Notes under the pieces: model-generated
The model's database searches: none
The model's input: the letters and a program-made list of their open reading frames with translations, nothing else
What the model was told of the DNA's origin: nothing
Position numbers and translations under genes: made by a program
Part shown: positions 25,701 to 33,637 of the stretch, piece by piece
How the letters are laid out: the number at the start of each line of letters is the position of its first letter
Numbering within the stretch: position 1 is the stretch's first letter
Source: Roseibacillus persicicus
GTDB lineage: Bacteria > Verrucomicrobiota > Verrucomicrobiia > Verrucomicrobiales > Akkermansiaceae
Reading direction: 5' to 3'
Length of the DNA: 64,000 bases
NCBI RefSeq assembly: GCF_014651675.1
Contig: NZ_BMXI01000017.1
Location: 62,001-126,000 of the forward strand

Positions 25701-27517
25701 TTGCTCCTGGCGCACCTCAAACTGCGAATTATCGCGGAGCGTTTGGTTCCGAGAACTGGGCCTTGGGTTGGACTTGGATGGATACGCAGGGTTACTTCAC
25801 TGAGCAAAGCACCGGAGGAAACGCGGGCATCGTCGATGTCATCGGAACTCAGACTGCCTTCAATGCGACTTACGGCCTCGATACCTTGGCTGGAGACACC
25901 ACTTGGGGTAAGGAGAATGTCTTCGTTCTCACCGACCGCCTCTATGTTCCCAATGGTCTCACTTTGACCATTGAGCCCGGAACGAAGATCTACAGCACCT
26001 TCGACGATAAGGGCACCACCAGTGGTGATTCGGCGACCGAAGATGACTCGGTGGGAGCCATCATTGTCGCCCGTGGCGGTAAGATTTATGCGAACGGCAC
26101 CGCGTCCGAGCCCATTATCTTCGATGCCCTCCAAACCTTGGAAGCGGAGAAGGAAATGGACCTAGCCTATGACGCTGATTCCCTCGTGGGACCTGCTCCT
26201 ACTGCAACCACTTCCGGCCTGTGGGGGGGAGTGATTGTTCTTGGTAATGCCTACGTGGCTCGTACCGATGAGAACGGCGAAAATATCGGAGACGACATCA
26301 TCGAAGGTTTCACTCCTGCGGGAGCAACCGATACCGACGACGATGGTTCCGATATCCTGGAATACGGTTACGATGCACAATTCGCTCGCGATGATGCGGA
26401 CGACAGCGGAGTTCTTCGCTATGTTTCCATTCGTCACGGTGGCTACTCCTTCGGTCCTGACAACGAAATCAACGGTCTGACCTTGGGTGGCGTTGGAAAT
26501 GGCACCACCATCGAATACGTTGAAGTCGTTGCCAACAATGATGACGGCGTCGAGTTCTTCGGAGGAACTGTGAACACCAACAACATCGTGGTGGCCTTCG
26601 CCAATGATGACTCCTTCGACATCGACCAGGGTCACAGCGGAACCCACCAATTCTGGTTCGCGATTCAGAACCCCAACGCCGGAGACAACCTCGGCGAATG
26701 GGACGGAATCGACGGAGTGGTTAAAAACGTGAACGGCTCGGGCACAGTCCCTGCCAATGACGTGTTGGCTTCTGCTCCGCAGATTTACAACGCCACTTTG
26801 GTTGGCCCCGGTGCGGATGCCTTCACAAACAGCAATGTTGGTAAAGACAACGCCCTTTATCTGGACGACAGCTTCAATGGTGCACTCTACAACAGTATCC
26901 TCCATGATTCGGTGAACTTCGTAAGCTCCTTCGCGAGTGATGGAGCGAATGCCGCGGTCTTCTCCCACAACACTGTGGGTGAATTGGGGCGCTACAGCAG
27001 CGCGAGCAGCGACTTGCTGGAAGCGGCGCCAAGCGACTACTACTTGGACTTCCTTGGTAATGTCTTGGATAACAACACCGAGGCTGAAACTGACCCGCAG
27101 TTTGGGTTCTATGTTCGCGACGGTGGTAGCTACCTCGTTGCCATCGACCCACGTTCCTCCTCCGTGGAACCAGTTATCGCAGGAGCTCCTGTGGTGACCG
27201 ACTACCGGGGAGCGTTTGGTTCCGAAAACTGGGCTTTGGGTTGGACTTGGATGGATGCCAACAACTACTTCACCTTGCAGACTGTCGACAATGACCTGGA
27301 GATTGTGAGCAGCGAAGTGGTTGGCGGTGACTTCATCATCAACTTCAAAGGCGCGGCCAATACCACTTACGCGGTGACTAGCGACACCGACCTTCAGGGC
27401 TTCGAAACTTCTGAGGGAACAGTCGAAACTGACGCGTCCGGAAACGGAACTGCGACTGTGTCCGCCGGTGAGGTGAAGAAGTTCGTGCGAATCGAGGAGA
27501 TGGTTTCCGGTTCTTAA
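22787..27517 (+). CDS. secreted protein of three near-identical 495-residue repeats
   Basis: This 1576-residue exported protein begins with a signal peptide (residues 1-24, GLFLGACLGTALTANA). Three tandem units follow. Each opens with a variant of DVI-TQTA-N-TYGLDTLA and TDRLYVPNGLTLTIEPGTKI, then an Asp-rich stretch (ATDTDDDGSDILEYGYDAQF), YVSIRHGGYSFGPDNEINGL, and FGSENWALGWTWMD. The pattern of short beta strands and small-residue turns suggests a right-handed beta-helix-like fold with calcium-binding acidic loops. A unique C-terminal module of about 85 residues follows (EIVSSEVVGGDFIINFKG). Proteins of this type are commonly encoded beside TonB receptors (from memory), and here the receptor gene ends 134 bp upstream. 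The substrate is unknown; surface binding of the receptor's ligand is a guess. A strong terminator follows the gene. Confidence 0.88.
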   Translation: MKPLHTRGLFLGACLGTALTANAADIDVIATQTAVNATYGLETLAGNTTWTADNVYILTDRLYVPNGLTLTIEPGTKIYSTFDDKGTTSGDSATEDDSVGALIVARGGQLIANGTAAQPIVFDALQTLEAERGVDLSYDSDSIVGPAPTATTSGLWGGVIILGNAYVARTDENGENIGDDIIEGFTPAGATDTDDDGSDILEYGYDAQFARDDADDSGVLRYVSIRHGGYSFGPDNEINGLTLGGVGNGTTIEYVEVVANNDDGVEFFGGTVNTNNIVVAFANDDSFDIDQGHSGTHQFWFAIQNPNAGDNLGEWDGIDGVVKNVNGSGTVPANDVLASAPQIFNATFVGPGADAFTNSNVGKDNALYLDDSFNGALYNSILHDSVNFVSSFASDGANAAVFSHNIVGELGRYSSASSDLLEAAPSDYYLDFLGNVLDNNTEAETVVPFADYTRDGSSYLQTIDPRPAMDCVEAYSVAPGAPQTANYRGAFGSENWALGWTWMDAQGYFTEESTGGNAGIVDVISTQTALNSTYGLDTLAEDTTWSKENVYVLTDRLYVPNGLTLTIEPGTKIYSTFDDKGTTSGDSATEDDSVGALIVARGGQLIANGTAAEPIIFDALQSLEAECGMDLPYDSDSIVGPAPTATTSGLWGGVIVLGNAYVARTDENGENIGDDIIEGFTPAGATDTDDDGSDILEYGYDAQFARDDADDSGILRYVSIRHGGYSFGPDNEINGLTLGGVGNGTTIEYVEVVANNDDGVEFFGGTVNTNNIVVAFANDDSFDIDQGHSGTHQFWFAIQNPNAGDNLGEWDGIDGVVKNVNGSGTVPANDVLASAPQIYNATLVGPGADAFTNSNVGKDNALYLDDSFNGALYNSILHDSVNFVSSFASDGANAAVFSHNIVGELGRYSSASSDLLEAAPSDYYLDFLGNVLDNNTEAETVVPFADYTRDSSSYLQTIDPRPAMDCVEAYSVAPGAPQTANYRGAFGSENWALGWTWMDTQGYFTEQSTGGNAGIVDVIGTQTAFNATYGLDTLAGDTTWGKENVFVLTDRLYVPNGLTLTIEPGTKIYSTFDDKGTTSGDSATEDDSVGAIIVARGGKIYANGTASEPIIFDALQTLEAEKEMDLAYDADSLVGPAPTATTSGLWGGVIVLGNAYVARTDENGENIGDDIIEGFTPAGATDTDDDGSDILEYGYDAQFARDDADDSGVLRYVSIRHGGYSFGPDNEINGLTLGGVGNGTTIEYVEVVANNDDGVEFFGGTVNTNNIVVAFANDDSFDIDQGHSGTHQFWFAIQNPNAGDNLGEWDGIDGVVKNVNGSGTVPANDVLASAPQIYNATLVGPGADAFTNSNVGKDNALYLDDSFNGALYNSILHDSVNFVSSFASDGANAAVFSHNTVGELGRYSSASSDLLEAAPSDYYLDFLGNVLDNNTEAETDPQFGFYVRDGGSYLVAIDPRSSSVEPVIAGAPVVTDYRGAFGSENWALGWTWMDANNYFTLQTVDNDLEIVSSEVVGGDFIINFKGAANTTYAVTSDTDLQGFETSEGTVETDASGNGTATVSAGEVKKFVRIEEMVSGS
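22862..27280 (+). repeat. three tandem coding repeats with 1485-bp period
   Basis: Equivalent codons of the three units are exactly 1485 bp apart (GAC/GAT of the DVI motif at 22865, 24350 and 25835). The units are about 22862-24346, 24347-25831 and 25832-27280. Long stretches are identical at the DNA level, including synonymous positions. The third unit diverges in its last 60 or so codons. This suggests recent triplication or ongoing gene conversion. Confidence 0.95.
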
Positions 27518-27558
27518 GTCGAAAATATAATTCTTATCTGTTCCGCAGGTAATCCAAC

Positions 27559-27598
27559 AGAGCCACTCCCTTTGGTCGGGGGGTGGCTCTTTTCTTTT
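27559..27598 (+). terminator. rho-independent terminator after triple-repeat gene
   Basis: The stem AGAGCCAC (27559-27566) pairs with GTGGCTCT (27583-27590), extended inward by CCC/GGG and followed by TTTCTTTT. It lies 40 bp after the stop codon and just before the Pho-box-like site of the next operon. Confidence 0.88.
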
Positions 27599-27604
27599 CC
27601 GGAG

Positions 27605-27632
27605 TGTGACGTTGTGTGACCAAATCGTCACA
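27605..27632. promoter_or_regulatory. Pho-box-like cluster upstream of the DUF3450-TonB operon
   Basis: TGTGACG at 27605 is followed by TGTGACCAAATCGTCACA at 27615-27632, giving three half-sites in helical register (10-11 bp steps). It lies 47-74 bp before the DUF3450 ATG. The element resembles those before the TonB receptor and pstS. Confidence 0.55.
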
Positions 27633-27678
27633 TGCGAGAGTTTGTCCCTGACGGGGGGGCTCACTATCTCCTCGTCTG

Positions 27679-28491
27679 ATGTTTTCTGTCACACGTTCTG
27701 GTGCCGCGCTGGCCTCTTTGCTGCTTTCCATCGCTCCTCTTGCCGAGGCGCAATCGGTTGCGGAGCAGCATGTTGAGTTGCGCGCGACTATCGAGCAATG
27801 GATGCAGGCGGTGGACAAGTCGCAGGAGCTCGAGAATCGATGGGCACTGGAAAAGTCGGTTCTGGAAGATTCCATTGTGGGTTTAAAGGGGATGTTAGAG
27901 CAGTCCGACGCCGACATCGCGACCGTGAAGGCGCGCTTGGCGACCGCTGACGAAGCCTCCAAGGAGAAGTTGGAGCAGCAGGAGAAGTTCAACGAGGCGC
28001 GGGAGGTTTTACGCAAGGGGCTCGCTCCAGTGGAGTCCGAGGTGGCCAAGGTAGTTCCTCTTTTTCCCGACTTTTACGTGGGCGGGGAGGATGGCTCAAG
28101 CAAGCTGAAGGCGGCGATTGAGTCTTTGGAAAAGCATCGTCAGGCCGAGCCGGATGAAAAGGAGAAGCTGAGCCTGAACGGTCGGATTCAGCCGCTGGTG
28201 CAAATTCTCACGGAGGCCGAGCGTTTTCACGGCAAGCTCTGGGCTGTCACTCACCCCTTGAAGGTTGGCGAGGTCGACAAGCAGATGAATGTTCTCTACT
28301 TCGGTCTCTCGGTCGCCTACGCGGTGGATGAGGGAGGCACGGTTGCTCTGGAGGGCAAGAGTTCGGAGGCCGGATGGTCCTTTACTCCCATGTCCGGTGA
28401 GGAGGTCGCGAAGGATGTGCTCACTCTTTACAAGGCCGCTGATGGATCCGGTGAATCCCAGATGGTGAGCCTGCCGCTTTCGATTGATTAA
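27679..28491 (+). CDS. DUF3450 family periplasmic coiled-coil protein
   Basis: This 270-residue exported protein has a signal peptide (LASLLLSIAPLAEAQ) and then a long coiled coil over residues 28-115. A smaller globular end follows, with FYVGGEDGSSK, the LSLNGRIQPLVQILTEAERFH helix and VLYFGLSVAYAVDEGG. That layout is DUF3450, a family nearly always encoded first in operons with ExbB/ExbD/TonB genes, as here. It is thought to assist the TonB motor in the periplasm, though its mechanism is unknown. The ATG at 27679 follows the terminator and Pho-box-like cluster, so this is the first gene of the operon that runs to about 35583. Confidence 0.88.
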   Translation: MFSVTRSGAALASLLLSIAPLAEAQSVAEQHVELRATIEQWMQAVDKSQELENRWALEKSVLEDSIVGLKGMLEQSDADIATVKARLATADEASKEKLEQQEKFNEAREVLRKGLAPVESEVAKVVPLFPDFYVGGEDGSSKLKAAIESLEKHRQAEPDEKEKLSLNGRIQPLVQILTEAERFHGKLWAVTHPLKVGEVDKQMNVLYFGLSVAYAVDEGGTVALEGKSSEAGWSFTPMSGEEVAKDVLTLYKAADGSGESQMVSLPLSID

Positions 28492-28535
28492 CTTTCTAAT
28501 TAGGTTCTTCGACTTGTTGTTGGGCCAACTTTAAA

Positions 28536-29990
28536 ATGAAACGACTTTCTATATTTTTCGCTCTTCTTGCCGGAGTCCCGGCAGGGGTATCCGCAGAGAT
28601 TTCTTCGGGAGAGGCTCTGGTAAAGGCTCAGAATAACCTCAAGTCTGCCCAGCAGGAGTTTCTTCAAATGCAGCAAGCCATTGCTCAAGAGGAGAGCCCG
28701 TTGGTGGTGCAGGTGCAGACCCTGGAGGAAGAGCTTCGCTTGCGGGAGAAGAAGTTGAAGGAGGCGGAGGCTCAAGAGCAGTTGGTAGCGGGCAAAGAGA
28801 AAAAGCTCGATAACGAGTTGGCCAATCGCCGGGGCGAGTTTGACTACACCACCAACGTGCTGGACGGTTACGCCAAGGGCTTTCTCAATCGAGTGCAGCC
28901 TGCCGAGGTCCAGCTCTATCAGGACCGAGTGGAAAAGCTGCGCGACGATGCCGCGAATGAACAGGATCTGGCCAAAGAGATGGAAGCCCGTTTGGCAGCG
29001 TTGACTTTAGGTGCACAGCGTTTGCAAGCGATTGCGGGCGGGCAGCGGTTCGAGGGCCGTGGGCTGGTGGGTTCAGATTTTGTGAACGGCGATTTTGCGG
29101 TGATGGGGCCGGTGGGATACTTTGCTGCCAAGGGCAAAGACCAAGCCGGCTTGACTGGACTGGCGAGCAACGGGTTTCCCCAGATTTCGCTTTTCGAAGG
29201 ACCCGAGGCCGAAAGCATGAAGGCGCTGGTTACAACTGGCTCTGCCACGCTGCCAATTGACTCGACCAGCGGAAAGGCGCTGAAGGCCAAGAACGAGACG
29301 CCTACCTTGGGCGACCGTATCAAGGACGGGGGAGTGGTGGGTTACGCGATTCTGGGCCTGGGTGCGGTGGCTCTCTTGATTGCGCTGTTCAAGTTTATTG
29401 AGATCACCAACTTCACCATTCCGAGCCGCAAGAAGGTGAATGAGATTGTGGACTCCTTGCTCGACCGCGATCAGGAAAAGGCGCTCTCTCAGGCGAAAGG
29501 CATCAAGGGGCTGTCGGGAACGATGGTGGCTGCTGGAGTGGAAAACTTTTATGGAAAGCGTCGGGTGCTGGAGGATGCTTTGTTAGAGAAGCTGAGCGCG
29601 ATTCAGCCTCGCTTGGAGCGCTTCTTGCCCTTCCTCGCTCTGGTTGCGGCCGCCGCGCCGATGATGGGTCTGTTAGGAACGGTTCTGGGAATTATGAAGA
29701 CCTTCGACGCCATGGCGATTTATGGCACGGGCAACGCCCAGAACTTCTCGAAAGGGATTGGCGCCGCGCTGGTGACCACGGCCCAAGGTCTGGTCGTGGC
29801 GATTCCCATTATCATTGTTCACGGGATGCTGAAGAGCTTGGCGCGGGCGCGCTTTGACACTGCGCAGGGAGTGGCTTTGGCCGTGCTCAATGGCACGACG
29901 GAACTGGCGGAGGGAACCACGCCGAAGCCCTCCGGTGGCGATGATTCTGATGATGGGGAAGAGTTCGAGGAGAAGGAGCTAGCCGCTTAA
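28536..29990 (+). CDS. long ExbB/TolQ-family protein with periplasmic coiled coil
   Basis: This 484-residue protein begins with a signal peptide (FFALLAGVPAGVSA). About 240 residues of periplasmic, coiled-coil-rich sequence follow. Then comes a MotA/TolQ/ExbB proton-channel domain: the first membrane helix near VVGYAILGLGAVALLIALFK, and the conserved channel helices FLPFLALVAAAAPMMGLLGT and FSKGIGAALVTTAQGLVVAI. Such long ExbB proteins resemble TtpC of Vibrio TonB2 systems, which link DUF3450-type partners to the motor. The gene lies 44 bp after DUF3450 and 6 bp before the second exbB. Together they would energise the TonB-dependent receptor. Confidence 0.88.
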   Translation: MKRLSIFFALLAGVPAGVSAEISSGEALVKAQNNLKSAQQEFLQMQQAIAQEESPLVVQVQTLEEELRLREKKLKEAEAQEQLVAGKEKKLDNELANRRGEFDYTTNVLDGYAKGFLNRVQPAEVQLYQDRVEKLRDDAANEQDLAKEMEARLAALTLGAQRLQAIAGGQRFEGRGLVGSDFVNGDFAVMGPVGYFAAKGKDQAGLTGLASNGFPQISLFEGPEAESMKALVTTGSATLPIDSTSGKALKAKNETPTLGDRIKDGGVVGYAILGLGAVALLIALFKFIEITNFTIPSRKKVNEIVDSLLDRDQEKALSQAKGIKGLSGTMVAAGVENFYGKRRVLEDALLEKLSAIQPRLERFLPFLALVAAAAPMMGLLGTVLGIMKTFDAMAIYGTGNAQNFSKGIGAALVTTAQGLVVAIPIIIVHGMLKSLARARFDTAQGVALAVLNGTTELAEGTTPKPSGGDDSDDGEEFEEKELAA

Positions 29991-29996
29991 ACGAGT

Positions 29997-30596
29997 ATGG
30001 GTGAGAATTTCCAAGAGGTCGTTGATATCTTTCGTGAAGGAGGACTGGTGATGGTCGCGCTCGCGAGTGTGGCCCTGATCCTCTACATCACATCCGTGGC
30101 TGCGGTGATCTACGTGGCGAAGGGAAATCTGACCACCCGGCGTCGCGAAGAGTGGGAACGCTGGATTGAGCATCCTGAAGAGGCCGAGGGCCGTCTGGGG
30201 GAGATCATTCGCTATGCGGTTCATGGTCCCCGCCTTTCCGTGAAGCGGGTGCAGCGTCGCTTTGACGAGGTTTTTGACGTGCTGATTCGCTCCATTGACC
30301 AACGTCTCATCATCATCACCACCCTGATTGCCGCTGCTCCCATGACGGGGTTGCTGGGAACGGTCTTGGGAATGCTTTCCATGTTTGATGGTTTGGGTGC
30401 AGGGGGTGGTAAGCAGAGCATGGAGATGATTTCGGCGGGGATGAAGGAAGCGCTCTTCACCACTCTGACCGGATTGGTAATTGCTCTCCCAGGGATGTTT
30501 TTCGCGCTCGTTGTGAGAGAACGCCGCAATCAGTTGGCGACGGTCTTGAGCCAGCTGCAAGCCGCTATTGTAACCACCAAGTTCAAGTCAATCTAA
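29997..30596 (+). CDS. exbB: ExbB/TolQ-family proton channel
   Basis: This 199-residue protein is of normal ExbB size. It has three membrane segments: MVALASVALILYITSVAAVI, LIAAAPMTGLLGTVLGMLSMF, and LFTTLTGLVIALPGMFFALV. The middle and last carry the conserved Pro/Gly/Thr pattern of the proton channel. It forms the inner-membrane motor with ExbD and TonB, using proton-motive force to power outer-membrane uptake. Its TAA overlaps the ATG of the first exbD gene (TAATG), indicating coupled translation. Two ExbB-type proteins in one operon match the DUF3450-associated layout. Confidence 0.92.
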   Translation: MGENFQEVVDIFREGGLVMVALASVALILYITSVAAVIYVAKGNLTTRRREEWERWIEHPEEAEGRLGEIIRYAVHGPRLSVKRVQRRFDEVFDVLIRSIDQRLIIITTLIAAAPMTGLLGTVLGMLSMFDGLGAGGGKQSMEMISAGMKEALFTTLTGLVIALPGMFFALVVRERRNQLATVLSQLQAAIVTTKFKSI

Positions 30597-31018
30597 TGCT
30601 CAGCGACGGACCATCACTGGCAGGAGGGGATGAGGAGGCCAAGCCGGACCTCTCACCCATGATCGACTGCGTCTTTATTCTGCTGATCTTTTTTATCGTG
30701 ACCACAGTGTTCGTAAAGGAGCCCAAGGTCTCGGTGACCGATCCGGCGGCGCTGAGTGGGGAGCAGTTGGAGAAGAACAGCATCATCTTCGCGGTGACCT
30801 CCGACAATAAGGTTTTCTATGATGGCAAGAGCATTGGCCTCGCCGGGGTGCAGCAGGTGGTGACGCCTTTGCTGTTGGAAAAGTCCGACCCTGACGAAGC
30901 GCATGTCATCATCAAAGGAGATAGCACCGCCCACGCCGGGCTGGTGGATGATGTGGGCAAAGAGTGCCTGGAAGCCGGGGTGGCCAAACACCGAATCACA
31001 ACTTCGACCGAGAGCTAA
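30596..31018 (+). CDS. exbD: ExbD/TolR-family protein, first copy
   Basis: This 140-residue protein has one N-terminal membrane helix carrying the essential proton-binding Asp in LSPMIDCVFILLIFFIVTT, followed by a periplasmic domain. It shares the SPMIDCVFILLIFFIVT helix almost exactly with the next gene product. It works with ExbB to drive TonB. Both start and stop overlap neighbouring genes by TAATG, so the exbB-exbD-exbD genes are translationally coupled. The two ExbD copies probably form a heteromeric pair, as single ExbD proteins act as dimers in the channel; that is inference. Confidence 0.92.
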   Translation: MLSDGPSLAGGDEEAKPDLSPMIDCVFILLIFFIVTTVFVKEPKVSVTDPAALSGEQLEKNSIIFAVTSDNKVFYDGKSIGLAGVQQVVTPLLLEKSDPDEAHVIIKGDSTAHAGLVDDVGKECLEAGVAKHRITTSTES

Positions 31019-31431
31019 TGTTTGGACGCGGCAGATTGGGCAGGGGAGATGATGAGGGCGATCCGGAACCGGATCTGTCGCCCATGATCGACTGCGTCTT
31101 CATTCTTTTGATTTTCTTTATCGTGACCGCCGTGTTCGTGGAAGAAGACGGGGTGCCTTTGCCCTTGCCCGAGGATTCCTCGGCGGTGTCTTCGGTGCAG
31201 GAGAACAATACGGTGGTCTTTACCCTCGGGCAGGACAACGCCCTTGCTCATGATGGCAAGCGCATCGCGATGGATACGGTGGGAACGATTGTTCGCAACG
31301 CCGTTTCGCAAGATGAGGAAACCCCTGTGATCATTCAGGCTCATCCGCTGGCCCAGCATGGGGTGCGCACCCGGGTCTATGACGAGGTCCGGCAGGCGGG
31401 GGGAGAGATCGTAACCTTTACGCAGGGATAG
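31018..31431 (+). CDS. exbD: ExbD/TolR-family protein, second copy
   Basis: From ATG 31018, which overlaps the TAA of the previous gene, this encodes 137 residues. The short N-terminus MFGRGRLGRGDDEGDPEPD precedes the membrane helix with the catalytic Asp (SPMIDCVFILLIFF). The periplasmic half (NTVVFTLGQDNALAHDGKRI, PVIIQAHPLAQHGVR) diverges from the first copy. A longer frame from 30964 overlaps the first exbD and is not needed. It is a component of the proton-driven TonB motor. Confidence 0.9.
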   Translation: MFGRGRLGRGDDEGDPEPDLSPMIDCVFILLIFFIVTAVFVEEDGVPLPLPEDSSAVSSVQENNTVVFTLGQDNALAHDGKRIAMDTVGTIVRNAVSQDEETPVIIQAHPLAQHGVRTRVYDEVRQAGGEIVTFTQG

Positions 31432-31436
31432 CAACA

Positions 31437-32108
31437 ATGAGCCGCCTTGCATCACGACACGTCTATCGACCACCCCGGGGCAATCGCCCGCTCAATATCG
31501 CGGCGGCTGTGGTGGGTGGCTTGGTGTTCACATTTCTGGTCTTTTACGTGATTCCGCTGATGCAAAAGTTGGAGGGCGAGAAGCAGACCAAGACCACCGC
31601 CTTGGAAGTGGCTCAGATTGAAGAGGCGCCCGACGAATTCGAAGTGGAAGAGGAGCCTCCGCCACCAGAAGACGAGCCCGAGCCCGAGCCGGAATTGACT
31701 CTGGACACCGAACCACTCGATATCGCGGACATTCCTTTCGACATCGGCGCGGGAGTGGGCGGCAAAATGATGTTGGACCTCAAGCCCAACTTTGAGGTTG
31801 CCAATGACCCCAATGCGCTTGGTGGAAACGACCTCGACACGCCCCCGCGTCCCACCAGCAAGCCACCGCCACGCTATCCCAAGGACCTGTTGAAGAAGAA
31901 ACAGGGTGGCAAGGTGATCGTGCTGGTCACTGTTGACGAGCGGGGATCGGTTACCAACGCGAGCGTGAAAGAAAGCTCTGGGTTCCAGTCCATGGACCAA
32001 GCGGCCCTTACTGCCGCCAAGCGTTGGAAATTCAAGCCCGGCATCAAGGGCGGGCGCAAGGCGGTCATGACTGCCAAGATTCCATTTACATTTCGGGTGA
32101 AGACATAA
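31437..32108 (+). CDS. tonB: TonB energy transducer
   Basis: This 223-residue protein has one membrane helix near residues 21-43 (IAAAVVGGLVFTFLVFYVIP). A Glu/Pro-rich periplasmic spacer follows (EEEPPPPEDEPEPEPE). The C-terminal TonB domain runs from PPPRYPKDLLKKKQGGKVIV through VTNASVKESSGFQSMDQAAL to RWKFKPGIKGGRKA. The domain contacts the TonB box of outer-membrane receptors and passes on energy from ExbBD. The gene lies 5 bp after exbD, and its TAA overlaps the ATG of the TPR gene. The receptor at 18925-22653 is the obvious client. Confidence 0.92.
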   Translation: MSRLASRHVYRPPRGNRPLNIAAAVVGGLVFTFLVFYVIPLMQKLEGEKQTKTTALEVAQIEEAPDEFEVEEEPPPPEDEPEPEPELTLDTEPLDIADIPFDIGAGVGGKMMLDLKPNFEVANDPNALGGNDLDTPPRPTSKPPPRYPKDLLKKKQGGKVIVLVTVDERGSVTNASVKESSGFQSMDQAALTAAKRWKFKPGIKGGRKAVMTAKIPFTFRVKT

Positions 32109-33637
32109 TGAGAACACTACTTCTAGGAGCAATTTTACTGAGCAACCTCGCGGCAGACCCGTTGAAGGTCCCCAAGGAACAATTTCGAAGCCCCGAGTTT
32201 ATCAAAGGCTTTGTCGGCGCTTATGGCTTCTTGTCTCCGGTGGAGCCCAAGGTGGATCGCGAGGAGAGCGAGCTGCTAGCGGACTTGGCGGACTTGTTTT
32301 CCGATGCCCGTTTTCGGGAGGCTGAGGCGGAGATTGTGAACTTTATCAAGCTGCGTAAGAATCCCATCGAGGAAGGCGTTGAACCCAAAGAAGTGAGCCC
32401 GGCTCTTATTTTTCAACTGGCCCAGCTTTACTACATGAACGACCGCACCTCGGATGCGGAGCGCGCCTATAAGCTGGCGATTAAAGGGCATCCCGATTTT
32501 CGGAGAGCGCACAAGTATCTGGCTTTGCTTTACGCGAGTCAGGATCGGGTTTCCGATGCTTTGCCGCATTTGAAGAAGGCGATTCAACTCGGGGAGGCGG
32601 ACCAGCTGGTCTATGGTCTGTTGGGTTATGCCTATACCCAGGAGAACAAGCCGCTGGCAGCCGAAGCCGCTTATCGCCAGGCTTACCTGTTGAATCCCGA
32701 TGAATCCCAGTGGCGCTCGGGATTGACGCTCTCGCTCTATCAACAGGAGAAGTGGCCGGAAGCGGCCGCGATGCTGGGTGACCTTCTCTCGGTCACGCCG
32801 GAGGCAACTGATTTTTGGAAAATGCAGGCCAATTGCTTCCTGAATATGGAGCAGCCCTTGCGTGCCGCCGAGAACTTCGAGGTCCTGCGACTGAAGGGAT
32901 TGGCGGATGAGGCGACACTCAATACCCTGGGCGATATTTATGCTGATCAGAAGAAGCCGGTGCTCGCTCTGGGGGCCTATCTTGCGGCGCTGAACGAGGG
33001 AGAATCCTTGAATGTTGAGCGCAGTCTGACCACCGCTCGTATTCTTGCCGACTATGGAGCTCCCCGCGAGTCTGCCAAGTATATCGCGTATTTGCGGGAG
33101 AAGAAGGGCGGCAATCTGAGCCGGTCGCAGCAGATCGAATTCTATCTCATTGAGATCAAGATAGCCAAGGAATCCAACGATATTCTCAAGGTTGGGGAGT
33201 TGGTGAAAAAGGTTCTCACTCTGGAGCCCATGAACGGGGTGGCCTTGGTGGAGAACGGAATCTATCACGAGCAGTTGTCGGATGCGGTGGATGACGAGGA
33301 AGAAGCCGCACGCTTGCGTGGAATGGCGCGCGCGCAGTTCACGCTGGCGATGAAGAGTGAAGATGAGCAGGTGCAATATCTTGCGAATCGCAGCTTTGGT
33401 CAGATGCTGGTTCGTCAGCGGGAGTTCATTGAAGCGATGCCCTTCATTGAAAAGGCACTGGCGCTGAAGCCCACCGATGGTCTTTCGCGCTTCTCCAAGC
33501 AGGTCAGCATTTTTGCAGATAGACAAAGGGAGACTCTGGCTCGGGAAGAAGCTGAACGGGCGGCTCTATTGGAAGAACAGGAGAAAAAGCGGGAAGCAGA
33601 TGCCGCCAAGGAGAAAGACGAGAAAGATGAAAAATAG
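32108..33637 (+). CDS. exported TPR-repeat protein of TonB cluster
   Basis: The ATG at 32108 overlaps the tonB stop (TAATG). The 509-residue product begins with a short signal-like segment (MRTLLLGAILLSNLAADP). It then contains a series of tetratricopeptide repeats from about residue 85, e.g. LIFQLAQLYYMNDRTSDAERAYKLAIKG and PHLKKAIQLGEADQLVYGLLGYAY. It ends in a Glu/Lys-rich tail. TPR proteins regularly close DUF3450-ExbB-ExbD-TonB operons and are assumed to scaffold the complex in the periplasm. Its coding end overlaps the following porin gene by 11 nt. Confidence 0.88.
   Translation: MRTLLLGAILLSNLAADPLKVPKEQFRSPEFIKGFVGAYGFLSPVEPKVDREESELLADLADLFSDARFREAEAEIVNFIKLRKNPIEEGVEPKEVSPALIFQLAQLYYMNDRTSDAERAYKLAIKGHPDFRRAHKYLALLYASQDRVSDALPHLKKAIQLGEADQLVYGLLGYAYTQENKPLAAEAAYRQAYLLNPDESQWRSGLTLSLYQQEKWPEAAAMLGDLLSVTPEATDFWKMQANCFLNMEQPLRAAENFEVLRLKGLADEATLNTLGDIYADQKKPVLALGAYLAALNEGESLNVERSLTTARILADYGAPRESAKYIAYLREKKGGNLSRSQQIEFYLIEIKIAKESNDILKVGELVKKVLTLEPMNGVALVENGIYHEQLSDAVDDEEEAARLRGMARAQFTLAMKSEDEQVQYLANRSFGQMLVRQREFIEAMPFIEKALALKPTDGLSRFSKQVSIFADRQRETLAREEAERAALLEEQEKKREADAAKEKDEKDEK

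Noticed and set aside
27615-27632. Reading the TGTGAC-N6-GTCACA sites as CRP-type operators
   Set aside because: CRP sites have a 6-bp spacer between TGTGA and TCACA, here it is 8, and the half-site step of 11 bp plus the pst context fits a Pho box better.
22796-27664. Three long open frames (479-500 codons) on the minus strand opposite the triple-repeat gene
   Set aside because: They mirror the repeat period and arise from the Asp/Asn-rich codon pattern of the plus-strand gene; they have no signal, domain or ribosome-binding support.
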